DNA from: Schaedlerella glycyrrhizinilytica_A
Lineage (GTDB): Bacteria > Bacillota > Clostridia > Lachnospirales > Lachnospiraceae
Length of the DNA stretch: 64,000 nt
Direction: 5' to 3' (one strand)
Assembly (NCBI RefSeq): GCF_042852765.1
Contig: NZ_AP031414.1
Shown here: in pieces, positions 7,104 through 16,908 of the stretch
Layout of the letters: each line of letters opens with the position of its first letter
Numbering within the stretch: position 1 is the first letter of the stretch
Made by a program: the position numbers and the translations under genes
Notes under the pieces: model-generated
What the model was told of the DNA's origin: nothing
What the model saw: the letters and a program-made list of their open reading frames with translations, nothing else
Databases searched by the model: none

Positions 7104-7905
7104 CCCTGTGGAGCAAAAGCAGCTTCAGGCTGCGGTGCGGTCGATGATCCGGCAGACGATGACGGAATGGGAACTGATCCTGTGTGATGACGGATCCCAT
7201 ATTACATACCAGCCTTTGATCGATGAGGCGATCGAAATGGATGAACGGATCATCCGGATCCGGAATAAGACGAATAAAGGATTGGGCTATTCACTGAACC
7301 AGTGTCTGAGTATTGCAAAAGGGAAATATATTGCCCGGATGGACGGGGATGACATTTCCGAACCGGAACGGTTTCGGAAGCAGTATGATTTTTTGGAACG
7401 GCATCCGGAGTATCAATGGGTGGGATCAAATTCCAGACTGTTTGATGAACATGGTGTGTGGGGAGCGGATTGTGTGCCGGAAAGGCCGGAAGCATCGGAT
7501 TTCCTGTCTTATTCCCCGTATATCCATCCGTCGGTGATGTTCCGGGCGGAGGTGCTGCGGAAGATCAAGGGTTATCCGATCTCGGAGGAGACAAGACGGT
7601 GTGAGGATTATGAACTTTTTATGCGGCTTCATAAGGCAGGCTATCGTGGATACAACCTGCAGGAACCGTTGATCCGCTACCGGGAAGATGAACATACTTA
7701 TCGGAAACGGACGATCCAGAGCCGGATGCAGGAGGTAAAGATCCGTTACCGTGGATTCAGGCAGTTGGGAATCCTGCGTCCGGAGACGGCAGCGTATGTG
7801 ATGCGTCCGCTGGCAGCCGGGCTGTTTCCGCCAACGGTTTTAAACCGGATCCGGCAAAGTACGAGAAAGGGGTATCGTGTCGATCAACATGCAAAGACGG
7901 TATGA
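7060..7905 (+). CDS. Glycosyltransferase family 2 (GT-A fold)
   Basis: A 281-residue inverting-type GT-A transferase. It begins KISVIMGVYNPVEQKQL, has the nucleotide-binding ILCDDGS and the metal-binding ARMDGDD (the DxD motif) near residues 92-98, then CEDYELFMRLHKAGY in the acceptor region. It has no membrane segments, so it acts in the cytoplasm or peripherally on the membrane. It overlaps the GT4 gene by 44 bases and the next gene by 29 bases, implying translational coupling. The sugar is not predictable. Confidence 0.92.
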   Translation: MEEKVKISVIMGVYNPVEQKQLQAAVRSMIRQTMTEWELILCDDGSHITYQPLIDEAIEMDERIIRIRNKTNKGLGYSLNQCLSIAKGKYIARMDGDDISEPERFRKQYDFLERHPEYQWVGSNSRLFDEHGVWGADCVPERPEASDFLSYSPYIHPSVMFRAEVLRKIKGYPISEETRRCEDYELFMRLHKAGYRGYNLQEPLIRYREDEHTYRKRTIQSRMQEVKIRYRGFRQLGILRPETAAYVMRPLAAGLFPPTVLNRIRQSTRKGYRVDQHAKTV

Positions 7906-9319
7906 GCAGTATCGGGAGATTTTGAAAAAAAGTGAATTATTGGAATATCCGGTAAAACGTCTTTTGGAAGCAGATCAGACGATTGCAGGGCACAAGTGCC
8001 AGATTCACGAACAGACCAGTTATTATGTGCTTGCCCCGGCTTTAAACGGATTTGTTGTTTGGGTCTTGCAGAATGCTGTGAAAAGCGGGATCGAACGGCT
8101 TTATTTTCTTGCGCGGGACGGATATTTTATGTACCGGATCGCACAGCGGTATTGTGAAGAACTTTGTCTGCCGGTGGAATGTGTTTATTTATGCTGTTCC
8201 CGGTACTCCTTAAGGATTCCGACATACCATACAGATATGGAGGAAGCGCTTTCTTATATCTGCCGCGGCGGGATCGATGTGACACTGCAGAAAATCCTGG
8301 ACCGTTCGGGGCTCACATGGGAAGAGCAGAAGAACGTCCGAACACAGCTGGAACTTCCACACGAGTTTTTGGAAGCCCCGGATGCTGTGATTCCCTATGC
8401 AAAGCTGGGAGAGATTCGGAGAGCACTGCAAAAATGCAGTTATTTTCTCCAATGTGTTGAGGTACATTCAAAAGAGAGTATGCCTGCGCTTGCCGGATAT
8501 TTAAAGCAGGCGGGATTGCTGGAAGAGAAAAAGGCAGCGCTTGTAGACAGCGGCTGGGTCGGCTCGATGCAGAAAATCCTGAACCGGACACTTCGTAAAA
8601 TGGGAAGAAAGGAAGCGCTGGAGGGATATTACTGGGGCATTTATGAATTGCCGGAGGGCGTGGATCCGGTCAAGTATCATTGCTACTATTTCAGTCCGAA
8701 AAAAGGGCTGCGCGCAAAAGTATATTTCAGCAATTGTTTGTTTGAATCCATTTTCAGTGCGCCTCATGGCATGACATTGGGATACCGGAAACGGGAAGCG
8801 CATTATGAACCGTATTTTTCGGAATGTTCCAGACCACGCCGTATGTTTATGGAAGAAACCGAGCAGTATCTGGTGCGGTATACTGAATTTTTTTTGCGGC
8901 AGCTGAAAAGCGCTCATTTGAAAAAGACAGATATGCGGAATCCGGAGCTTCAAAGACTGGAACTGATGAAACTGGACTGGAAAAAAGCGCGTAGGATCAC
9001 CGGGAAACTTCTGCGCCTGTTTATGGGATGCCCGTCCCGGGCGGAAGCAGCCTGTTATGGAGCGCTTCGTTTTTCAGACGATGTGCTGGACACAGATACG
9101 AAACAGACTGCGGAAAAGCTGTCGGAGCAGGAACTTTGTGAGAACCATGTCTGGAACAAGATCCTTGTGATGTTTGGCATCCGGAAAAAATATATAAAAG
9201 AAAGCGCCTGGTATGAGGGGAGTGCAGTTCTGTCCGGAAAAAATGTGAAAAAGCATTGGCGGCAGTATGCGCTGTATAAATATCTGTTGTATATTCGGCA
9301 GGGATTTTTTAAGGGGTAG
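7877..9319 (+). CDS. COG5610-like protein lacking the HAD domain (glycan locus)
   Basis: A 480-residue protein that resembles the C-terminal half of the longer product at 13410. Both share a leading FLARDG/FLSRDG motif, a CSRYSL/WSRLAA motif, and a later DSGWVGS/DVGWAGS motif. These are features of proteins annotated as predicted HAD-superfamily hydrolases in polysaccharide loci. The classical N-terminal HAD motif DxFDT is absent here, so it may lack phosphatase activity. The start is a GTG at 7877 with GAAAGGGG 4 bases upstream; an ATG at 7889 is an alternative but too far from that site. The role is unknown, perhaps modification with or transfer of a phosphate-linked group. Confidence 0.7.
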   Translation: MSINMQRRYEQYREILKKSELLEYPVKRLLEADQTIAGHKCQIHEQTSYYVLAPALNGFVVWVLQNAVKSGIERLYFLARDGYFMYRIAQRYCEELCLPVECVYLCCSRYSLRIPTYHTDMEEALSYICRGGIDVTLQKILDRSGLTWEEQKNVRTQLELPHEFLEAPDAVIPYAKLGEIRRALQKCSYFLQCVEVHSKESMPALAGYLKQAGLLEEKKAALVDSGWVGSMQKILNRTLRKMGRKEALEGYYWGIYELPEGVDPVKYHCYYFSPKKGLRAKVYFSNCLFESIFSAPHGMTLGYRKREAHYEPYFSECSRPRRMFMEETEQYLVRYTEFFLRQLKSAHLKKTDMRNPELQRLELMKLDWKKARRITGKLLRLFMGCPSRAEAACYGALRFSDDVLDTDTKQTAEKLSEQELCENHVWNKILVMFGIRKKYIKESAWYEGSAVLSGKNVKKHWRQYALYKYLLYIRQGFFKG

Positions 9320-9339
9320 AGAATAGGAGACGATAAAGA

Positions 9340-10779
9340 GTGAATCGAAGAATAGTATCAGGTATTCATAAATGGATCGGATATATTTTGCTTGTGTTTT
9401 ATGGCGTGTCCGTGGTTGGATTGATTTATTATTGTGCAAAATCCCGGATTTTTCCGGTTAGTTATCTTATTTTGACGGCGGCGGTTCTGACTATTTTTGG
9501 AGGTGTGTTTCTGTGGATGCACCGAAAAGTGGTCCCGTCTATAGCGGCAAGTATTCTGACTTTGATCCTGGCATTTGTATGTGTACTGGGATCGTATTAT
9601 ATGATCCGCACAAGCCGTACGATCACGGAAGTATCAAAAGCGGATAAGCAAACCGATGTGATTTCGGTTTATGTAATGGAGAAAGATCCGGCACAGTCTT
9701 TAGAGGAAATTCAGGATTATCAGATTGGAATCGTAAAGGAGACGGACAGAGAACGTACGGATCAAACGGTGAAAAAGCTGGAAAATATGTTGAAAAGTCC
9801 GTTGGAGATTCAGGAATATGAGGACATTCTTAAAATGCTGGATGCACTGAAAGAGGGAAAAGCAGGTGCAGTTATTCTAAATGATGCCTATGTCGGAATG
9901 TTCGCGGATGTAGAGGGGTATAGCTGGATCGCGACAGATCTGCGCAGGATCACTTCCGTTGAGCATGAGGCGGAAGTGACGGAGGAAAGCGCAGTTCCGG
10001 ATAATGTACCGGAAACATTTGTGATGTATCTGAGTGGAATCGATACATACGGAGGAATCTCAGCGCGTTCCAGAAGTGACGTCAATATTTTAGCAGTCGT
10101 AAATACAAAGTTGAAAAAAATCCTCTTATTATCTACACCAAGAGATTATTATGTCGATTACAATGTGACAGGCGGAGTAAAGGACAAGCTGACACATGCT
10201 GGGATTTATGGCGTCGAGGCATCTATGGATGCTTTGGAGCGGCTGTACGGGATTCAGATCGATTATTATCTGCGCATTAATTTTTCCGGGTTTGTGGATA
10301 TCATTGATGCACTGGGAGGGATTGACGTAAATTCCGAGTATGAATTTACGGTAGAACCAATTAAAACGTATCACGTCGGTATCAATCATCTGACCGGGCT
10401 GGAGGCGCTTGCATTTGCAAGGGAGCGTTATAGTTTTGCAGATGGAGATTATCAGCGCGCGAAAAACCAGATGGAAGTGATCCGTGCGGTAGTGGCACAG
10501 TGTGCGTCAAGTTCTTTACTTAAAAATTATGCGTCAGTTATGAATGCTGTGTCCGGAAGTTTTGAAACGAATATGCCGGATGACCAGATCGCATCACTTG
10601 TCAGAATGCAGCTGGCTGATATGGCGCAGTGGGAAGTGACGTCTTACACATCGACAGGAACCGGGATGTATGCGGAAACGTTTTCTATGCCGGGACAGCA
10701 ATTGTCGGTGATTGAGCCGGATCCGGCGTCCGTGGAAGAGGCAAAACGATTGATACAGGAGTTATATATTTATGAATAA
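9340..10779 (+). CDS. LytR-CpsA-Psr (LCP) family wall-polymer ligase
   Basis: A 479-residue membrane protein with three hydrophobic segments in the first 95 residues and an extracellular LCP domain from about residue 225. Conserved patterns are RSRSDVNILAVV, STPRDYYVDY, KLTHAGIYG and FARERYSFADGDYQRAKNQ. LCP enzymes transfer polymers from undecaprenyl pyrophosphate to peptidoglycan. Here it should anchor the polysaccharide made by this operon to the wall. The region between the TM segments and LCP domain (residues about 100-220) is a DUF4349-like or accessory region that I do not recognise. It starts at GTG 9340 behind TAGGAG, 10 bases away. It overlaps the next gene by 8 bases. Confidence 0.93.
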   Translation: MNRRIVSGIHKWIGYILLVFYGVSVVGLIYYCAKSRIFPVSYLILTAAVLTIFGGVFLWMHRKVVPSIAASILTLILAFVCVLGSYYMIRTSRTITEVSKADKQTDVISVYVMEKDPAQSLEEIQDYQIGIVKETDRERTDQTVKKLENMLKSPLEIQEYEDILKMLDALKEGKAGAVILNDAYVGMFADVEGYSWIATDLRRITSVEHEAEVTEESAVPDNVPETFVMYLSGIDTYGGISARSRSDVNILAVVNTKLKKILLLSTPRDYYVDYNVTGGVKDKLTHAGIYGVEASMDALERLYGIQIDYYLRINFSGFVDIIDALGGIDVNSEYEFTVEPIKTYHVGINHLTGLEALAFARERYSFADGDYQRAKNQMEVIRAVVAQCASSSLLKNYASVMNAVSGSFETNMPDDQIASLVRMQLADMAQWEVTSYTSTGTGMYAETFSMPGQQLSVIEPDPASVEEAKRLIQELYIYE

Positions 10780-11581
10780 GAAAGAGAAAAAGCAGAAGAT
10801 GGATCAGGGAGAAAAACGGGAACAAAGAAAACAATATCTTTTTGTGATCCGTGAACTGACATCTCGTGAAATTAAGAGAAAATATGCAAGATCGTATCTT
10901 GGAATTGTATGGAGTGTGTTAAATCCACTGCTTTCAATGACCGTTTTGTCATTGATCTTTTCGCAGATGTTTCGACGTTCTATTGAAAATTATCCGATTT
11001 ATTACCTGACAGGAAATCTGGTCTGGATATTTTTTTCCGGTGCGACAAATGCAGCAATGACAACTTTGATCGATAATAAAGCAATGTTGATAAAAGTGAA
11101 ACTGCCGTTGGAGATTTTTGTGTTGGCGCGGGTATATACGGCAGTGGTAAATTTGGGATATTCTATGGTAGCCTATGTCGTGATGCTGATCGTATTTCGT
11201 ATTACGCCGTCTTGGACAATGCTGTTTTATCCGGTTGTTGTATTTTTTCTTGTCTTATTTTCGTTGGGGATTTCGTATGTTTTGGCGACGGCATATGTAT
11301 TTTTTGGCGATATAAAACATTTGTATTCTGTATTACTGACCTTATGGCTTTATTGTTCGGCAATTTTTTATCCGGTAGATTCCTTGAGCGGATTTGTAAA
11401 AGAAATGGTAGTGGAGAATCCGATCTTTAATTATATCAATTGTGTGAGAAAAGTTGTGATGTGGGGAGAGATGCCGACGGAGACGGAACTGCTGAGGATG
11501 ATTTTGTGGGGCGTGATTTCCTATCTGATCGGTAGTATTGTGTTTAAAATGAAGAAAAATCAGGTTATGCAGAAGATTTGA
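10772..11581 (+). CDS. ABC-2 type polysaccharide export permease (Wzm/TagG-like)
   Basis: A 269-residue integral membrane protein with about six hydrophobic segments. Its N-terminal cytoplasmic stretch LTSREIKRKYARSYLGIVWSV is the hallmark of polysaccharide/polyol-phosphate exporters. It should form the channel that moves the finished lipid-linked polymer across the membrane, driven by the ATPase encoded next (12 bases downstream). The operon contains no obvious Wzx flippase or Wzy polymerase, so export by this ABC transporter fits. Confidence 0.93.
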   Translation: MNKKEKKQKMDQGEKREQRKQYLFVIRELTSREIKRKYARSYLGIVWSVLNPLLSMTVLSLIFSQMFRRSIENYPIYYLTGNLVWIFFSGATNAAMTTLIDNKAMLIKVKLPLEIFVLARVYTAVVNLGYSMVAYVVMLIVFRITPSWTMLFYPVVVFFLVLFSLGISYVLATAYVFFGDIKHLYSVLLTLWLYCSAIFYPVDSLSGFVKEMVVENPIFNYINCVRKVVMWGEMPTETELLRMILWGVISYLIGSIVFKMKKNQVMQKI

Positions 11582-11593
11582 CGAGGATAGATC

Positions 11594-13393
11594 ATGAAAA
11601 TATGTTTGAAAAAGAGAATAACAGCAAATGTATTATTAGGTGTAGTGTTGATAGGAGTTTGCTTATTTGGAGCAGGAATACAGGCAGAAGCTGCAAATGA
11701 GACAACAAAATTCGGATCAGAAAGGTATGAATGGGAATTAGATGTCGTTTCTCCGATCGGAGTTTATGCAAATTCGGATCAGGCGATCCGTGTGAATGAG
11801 ATGCAGGTGAGTTATGATGCGGAAATGCTGGAATTTGTATCAGGTGGAGAATTGATACAGCCGGGACTGGTTCGGGTTACAGCGGGAGACGAAACGGCGG
11901 CAGAAGTTATGAATATGTTGGAATTTGTTCCGCGGATTTCGGGTAATACTGTGATCACGATACAGGGAGCAATCGTACAAAATGAAGCGGGGGAACTGAT
12001 AGAAGTACCGGGCAGCAGTGTTGGTGTAGATATTGCAATGCCGGAGGATTGTTTCTTAAATCAGATTTATGTAAATGGGACAGCGATAGAGGGATTTGAT
12101 CCGAATCAGACAACGTATCAGTTGGAAGTGGAAAATGCAATGGATCATGCGGAAATCACGACGGAGGTAAGGGATGCAGCTTCTCAGGTAGAGGTGCGTG
12201 GATCTTCCTTAAATCCGGGAGTGAATCATTTTCAGATTATCGTAACAAATCTTGCAGGAAACCGGTCTAAATATGCATTGGATATCACGAGGAAAGAAGC
12301 GGAAACGCCCGTGGAGGCGCAAAGTGTTTCAGGGCATGATATTGTGGAGCAAGAGGAGAGAGCGAAAGCGGGTGCGAAAATAAATTCGCAAGGTGAACAA
12401 TTAAGAAAAGAAAATGAAGAAGATCATGGAATGATTTGGATCGGCTTGGGGCTGTTGATAGGCATTATCATATTGATTTGTGTCCGGCGGTATATATCAG
12501 AAAATAAAAGGAAAAAGAGACGGAAAAGAAAAAAAGCTGCTGCATCAAAGCGTTTGTCCAAAAAAATACAGAAACAGGCAAAAGAGGAAAATGACGATCT
12601 GATACAAGCAGAAGGTTTGGATGCGATTGAGAATGTTGATTTTACCGGGGATGAAAAGGAGATCGAAATTGCGGTAAATCATGTGACAATGGAGTTTAAA
12701 AGAGAAAAAGACGAGGCGACAAGTTTAAAAGAACTTTTAGTCAGAACGTTAAAAGGACAGCGGAATGTTGAGAAATTCAATGCGTTGGATGATGTGAGTT
12801 TTACAGTAAAAAAAGGTGAGGTTGTTGGAATCATCGGGACAAATGGTTCCGGAAAAAGTACAATCTTAAAAATAATTTCCGGTGTATTAGAGCCGACAAA
12901 AGGAAATGTGGAAGTAGATAAAAAGAAAATACAGCTTCTGACGTTGGGGACAGGTTTTGATTTTGAATTGACCGGACGAGAAAATGTGTATTTGAATGGA
13001 GCGGTGATCGGCTATACAAAAGAATATATTGATGAGAAGTATGAAGAAATCGTGGAGTTTGCAGAATTGGAAGGATTTATGGAGGAGAAAGTCCGTAATT
13101 ATTCTTCCGGTATGGTGTCCAGACTCGGATTTGCGATAGCAACAGTACGGGATACGCCGGAAATTCTGATATTGGATGAAGTACTGAGCGTCGGAGATAT
13201 GTTCTTCCGCAAGAAGAGTGAGAAAAGGATTAAGGAAATGATCAAAAGCGGTTCCACCGTTTTGATCGTTTCGCACTCGACCTCTGTGATCAGAGCGAAT
13301 TGTACAAAAGCAGTCTGGATCGAAAAAGGAAAGCTGAAAGCGGTTGGAAAACCGGAAGATGTCTGCCGTGCATATGAAAAAATGAATGGATAA
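11594..13393 (+). CDS. Fusion: extracellular cohesin/cadherin-like domains, TM helix, and Wzt/TagH-type ABC ATPase
   Basis: A 599-residue single frame. Residues 1-34 form a signal peptide ending AEA. About 40-145 is a cohesin-like beta sandwich (MQVSYDAEMLEFVSGGEL). About 150-235 is a cadherin-like sandwich domain (CFLNQIYVNGTAIEGF, PNQTTYQLEVENAM). Residues 281-300 form a transmembrane helix, followed by a strongly basic stretch that fixes the rest in the cytoplasm. From about 355 comes a complete ABC ATPase: Walker A GTNGSGKST (415-423), signature YSSGM (503-507), Walker B ILILDE (524-529), and a switch His. The ATPase half matches polysaccharide exporters and pairs with the permease just upstream. 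An ectodomain fused to the ATPase is unusual; it may sense or bind the exported polymer. There is no frameshift sign at the joint. Confidence 0.92.
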   Translation: MKICLKKRITANVLLGVVLIGVCLFGAGIQAEAANETTKFGSERYEWELDVVSPIGVYANSDQAIRVNEMQVSYDAEMLEFVSGGELIQPGLVRVTAGDETAAEVMNMLEFVPRISGNTVITIQGAIVQNEAGELIEVPGSSVGVDIAMPEDCFLNQIYVNGTAIEGFDPNQTTYQLEVENAMDHAEITTEVRDAASQVEVRGSSLNPGVNHFQIIVTNLAGNRSKYALDITRKEAETPVEAQSVSGHDIVEQEERAKAGAKINSQGEQLRKENEEDHGMIWIGLGLLIGIIILICVRRYISENKRKKRRKRKKAAASKRLSKKIQKQAKEENDDLIQAEGLDAIENVDFTGDEKEIEIAVNHVTMEFKREKDEATSLKELLVRTLKGQRNVEKFNALDDVSFTVKKGEVVGIIGTNGSGKSTILKIISGVLEPTKGNVEVDKKKIQLLTLGTGFDFELTGRENVYLNGAVIGYTKEYIDEKYEEIVEFAELEGFMEEKVRNYSSGMVSRLGFAIATVRDTPEILILDEVLSVGDMFFRKKSEKRIKEMIKSGSTVLIVSHSTSVIRANCTKAVWIEKGKLKAVGKPEDVCRAYEKMNG

Positions 13394-13409
13394 AATAGAG
13401 GACAGTAAC

Positions 13410-15416
13410 ATGAATGGAATTGACCGGATCTACCATTTGCTGGTGAACCAAAATGCGGATATATCAAGGAAATATCACCGGTATCGTAAAAAGGTGCACG
13501 GAGCTGGCAGAGCGAAAGCATGGATATATTTGATAAAATTGAATATAGAATATCATTTTTTCGGGCATTTGAAAAATGGGCAGAGATATGATGAAAATTT
13601 TCCGCCTAAGAAACTTTATATGGGAGGAAGCGAGTCATCCTTGTCAGTAAGAGAAAGTCCGGAGCAGTTGGCAGAAAAGTTGTGCGGCTATGATGTGATT
13701 TCATTTGATGTATTTGATACGTTGATTTTCAGAGCATTTGAAAGACCGGAAGATCTGTTTTTTATGGTAGGAGCAGACTTGCATTATCTGGATTTTAAGA
13801 GAATCCGTATGGAAATAGAGCAGAAAGCAAGGGAAAAGAAGTTTGCAAAAAAACAGACCAGAGAAGTTACGTTGGATGAAATATGGAATCTGATGGAAAA
13901 AGAGACCGGTATACCGAAAGATAAAGGCTTGCAGGAAGAGTGGGAGAATGAAAAAAAGTATTGTTTCGCAAACCTGTATATGCTGGAGGTTTTAAAAAAG
14001 CTTCGTGAAAAAGGAAAGAAAATTATTGTTCTTTCGGATATGTATCTTGGAAAAGAGCGGATAGAGGAACTTTTGAAAAAATGTGGTGCTGGGCAATTTG
14101 ATGCATATTTTGTTTCATCAGATGAATCGCGGTCAAAGAGTGACGGAACGCTGTATGATTTTGTGAAGAAAAAACTTGGTCAGACAAAAACGTATATACA
14201 TATTGGAGACAATGAGCATTCTGATGTGAGACAGGCAAAGAAGCATGGATTTGAAAGCATTTGGTATCGAAATGTAAATCAGACGGGAGAAACTTATCGG
14301 GCGGAAGATATGTCGGTGGTAACAGGAAGCATATATCGCGGAATTGTAAATGCATTTCTTCATAACGGACGAAAAGAATATCCCCTGGTATTTGAATACG
14401 GCTTTATTTATGGAGGATTGTTCGCCGTGGGATATTGCCAATGGATCCATGCATATGTGAAGAAAAATAAAATTGAAAAAATACTCTTTTTGTCGAGGGA
14501 TGGAGATATTTTGAGTCAAGTTTATGAACGGTTGTATCCGGAAGAGCATGGAAAATGGGAATATGTGTATTGGTCACGGCTTGCGGCGGCAAAAATGACA
14601 GCAAGATATTTTAAATATGATTATTTCCGAAGATTTTTGTTTCATAAAGTGAATCAAAATTATTCTCTGGATGACATTTTCGATACGATGGAACTAGGGG
14701 ATCTTTTAGAGGGGTTTTTAAGAGATTCAAAAGAGCAGAGTTCCTATACGAAAAAGAGTGTGTTGGATGAAAATGCGGCGCAGCATGTGAAACATTATTT
14801 AGAGGAAAACTGGGAATTTGTGATATCACATTATGAAGAACAGACAGAAGCAGGAAGAATGTATTATGCAGATATTTTAAAAGAATGTAAAAGTGCTGTG
14901 GCAGTTGATGTCGGTTGGGCAGGAAGCGGCGCGTCTGCATTGGATTATCTGGTGAATGAAGTATGGAAAATGAAGTGTCCGATTACCGGACTTGTTGCCG
15001 GAACGAACAGTGCGCATAACCATGAACCGGATATGAGTGAGGCACAGTTGTTTACTGGAAAGATTGTAAGCTATATGTTTTCACAGGCGCATAATCGGGA
15101 TATATGGAAATTCCACAATCCAAATCGAGGCGATAATATGGTGATTGAATTACTTTTGGCATCTCCGGAAAGATCTTTCCGGAAATTTGCGGATAAAGAA
15201 TCGGATTTTGAATTTTCTGCCTCAAAAGATGAAATTGACAGCAAGCAGGTGCAAAGCGGTATTTTAAGGTTTACAGATGAATTACTGGAAAAGATAGGGG
15301 AAGTTCCTGAAATCAGCGGACGGGATGCATTTGCGCCAATTCAGATCCTGATGGAAAATAGGGAATGGTTAAACAAGAAGATCCGACCGCTGGACTCACA
15401 GATGAATTTGGAGTAG
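13410..15416 (+). CDS. HAD hydrolase fused to a COG5610-type C-terminal domain
   Basis: A protein of 668 residues. The N-terminal HAD domain shows motif I FDVFDTLIF, motif II LSDMYLG, and motif IV HIGDNEHSDVRQAKKHG, so a Mg-dependent phosphatase or phosphotransferase is likely. The second half (FLSRDGDIL, YWSRLAAAKMT, DVGWAGSGA) is paralogous to the protein at 7877. The ATG at 13410 has AGAGGA 7 bases upstream. An ATG at 13386 overlapping the previous stop has no such site, so I prefer 13410. It stands between exporter and glycosyltransferase genes. The substrate is unknown. Confidence 0.85.
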   Translation: MNGIDRIYHLLVNQNADISRKYHRYRKKVHGAGRAKAWIYLIKLNIEYHFFGHLKNGQRYDENFPPKKLYMGGSESSLSVRESPEQLAEKLCGYDVISFDVFDTLIFRAFERPEDLFFMVGADLHYLDFKRIRMEIEQKAREKKFAKKQTREVTLDEIWNLMEKETGIPKDKGLQEEWENEKKYCFANLYMLEVLKKLREKGKKIIVLSDMYLGKERIEELLKKCGAGQFDAYFVSSDESRSKSDGTLYDFVKKKLGQTKTYIHIGDNEHSDVRQAKKHGFESIWYRNVNQTGETYRAEDMSVVTGSIYRGIVNAFLHNGRKEYPLVFEYGFIYGGLFAVGYCQWIHAYVKKNKIEKILFLSRDGDILSQVYERLYPEEHGKWEYVYWSRLAAAKMTARYFKYDYFRRFLFHKVNQNYSLDDIFDTMELGDLLEGFLRDSKEQSSYTKKSVLDENAAQHVKHYLEENWEFVISHYEEQTEAGRMYYADILKECKSAVAVDVGWAGSGASALDYLVNEVWKMKCPITGLVAGTNSAHNHEPDMSEAQLFTGKIVSYMFSQAHNRDIWKFHNPNRGDNMVIELLLASPERSFRKFADKESDFEFSASKDEIDSKQVQSGILRFTDELLEKIGEVPEISGRDAFAPIQILMENREWLNKKIRPLDSQMNLE

Positions 15417-15420
15417 ATGA

Positions 15421-16908
15421 ATGGTAATACAAAATTTAGTGTTTCCGGATGAAATCTGCCCTGAAAGAGAAATGTATTTCAGGGCAGGAGAAGAAACAAA
15501 AATCGAAGAAGATCATATATGGATTCCATTTGGAGATTGTATCAGTACGGATACATATATGAACGGATTGAATCTGGCATGTTGGGGGACATATACCGGG
15601 ATTAAAGAAGTGATATTATCTGTCAGAGCGCAGGGAAATTTCCTTTTAAAGGTGTTTCAAAGTATGGCAGAAAATCAAAACATTTTGATCAAACAAGTTC
15701 AATATCATTTTGAAAAAGAACAAAAAGCAGAACTGGAGATACCTCTTAAGGACTGCACAGGGATGATATTTTGGAAAATTATTGCTGCTCAGGATACAAA
15801 AATCCTAGGCGGAGAGTATCGAACCGAGGAGATGTATGAAAGTGCAGTAAAACTAGCGGTCAATATTTGTACATATCATCGAGAAGAACAACTGAAGAAA
15901 AATTTGAAGAAACTTGCAGACAGCATGTTTTTTCAGTCTGGAACAGAATATTGCGGGAAATTAAAGAGTTTTGTGATCGACAATGGAAGAAGCCTGATTG
16001 AACAGACACAAATTCCGGGGATCAGAACATTTCCAAATACAAATAAAGCCGGAGGAAGCGGCGGATTTAAAAGAGGACTGGAAGAGATAAGGAAACTTCA
16101 GAAAGAAGAACAATTCACACATATTATTTTTATGGATGATGATGTGGAATTTCAAATAGAAAGTTTCTATCGATTGTTCGCTTTCTTGAGCTATATAAAA
16201 AAAGAAAAACAGAATCTGGCTGTTGCCGGTCGAATGTTCCGGCAGGACAAGAAATATATTCAGTATACTGCGGCAGAGATCTGGAATCGGGGAAATATAC
16301 AGCATGTAAATGGAAACCGGGATATGCGGAGCAGAGAAACTCTGACAGAACAGTATCCGGAAAAAGGAGAATATGGAGGCTGGTGGTTTTGTACATATCC
16401 AGCAAGCTATGCGTTAAAGAAAGATCCGTTCCCATTTTATATTCATTGTGATGACGTGGAGTATGGTTTGCGCTTTCCGGGAGAAACCGTCTCTGTGAAA
16501 GGGGTTCAGGTTTGGCATCAGACTTATGAATACAGGCAGACACCGGAGATCACATATTATGATTTAAGGAATCCGCTTATTGTAAATGCGATATGCGGAG
16601 AAGCAGAAGAAAAAGAAGAGATACTGCTTAAATGGAAAAAGAAATTGACAGCTTACCATAACCAGGGAAACCAAACGATGAAATATATGTGTACACTTGC
16701 GTTGTATCATTTTGGAAAAGGATACACTTTTTTAAAAAAGGGCGGCGGTCTGCCTTATATACATCGTTGGATAAAGGATCGTAAGAAGATTTTAAAAGTT
16801 ATCAATCCGATTTTTCATCGATATACAGAATGGAAGATTCGGGAAAAATATGAAGAGATTCAAGAAAGTTACAGGAAAGGGGATTCAAATTATGGCAGTA
16901 CAAGTTGA
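15421..16908 (+). CDS. GlfT2-like galactofuranosyltransferase (GT2)
   Basis: A 495-residue protein laid out like mycobacterial GlfT2. An N-terminal beta-sandwich (IPFGDCISTDTYMNGLNLACW) is followed by a GT-A domain from about residue 142 (VNICTYHREEQLKKNL) with the metal motif MDDDVE (Asp239-241), then GGWWFCTYPA, HCDDVEYGLRF and a VWHQ motif. This family uses UDP-galactofuranose to build galactan. The operon also encodes UDP-galactopyranose mutase at 26010, which makes that donor, so the activity is well supported by context. It overlaps the next ORF only if that gene's upstream start is used. Confidence 0.88.
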   Translation: MVIQNLVFPDEICPEREMYFRAGEETKIEEDHIWIPFGDCISTDTYMNGLNLACWGTYTGIKEVILSVRAQGNFLLKVFQSMAENQNILIKQVQYHFEKEQKAELEIPLKDCTGMIFWKIIAAQDTKILGGEYRTEEMYESAVKLAVNICTYHREEQLKKNLKKLADSMFFQSGTEYCGKLKSFVIDNGRSLIEQTQIPGIRTFPNTNKAGGSGGFKRGLEEIRKLQKEEQFTHIIFMDDDVEFQIESFYRLFAFLSYIKKEKQNLAVAGRMFRQDKKYIQYTAAEIWNRGNIQHVNGNRDMRSRETLTEQYPEKGEYGGWWFCTYPASYALKKDPFPFYIHCDDVEYGLRFPGETVSVKGVQVWHQTYEYRQTPEITYYDLRNPLIVNAICGEAEEKEEILLKWKKKLTAYHNQGNQTMKYMCTLALYHFGKGYTFLKKGGGLPYIHRWIKDRKKILKVINPIFHRYTEWKIREKYEEIQESYRKGDSNYGSTS

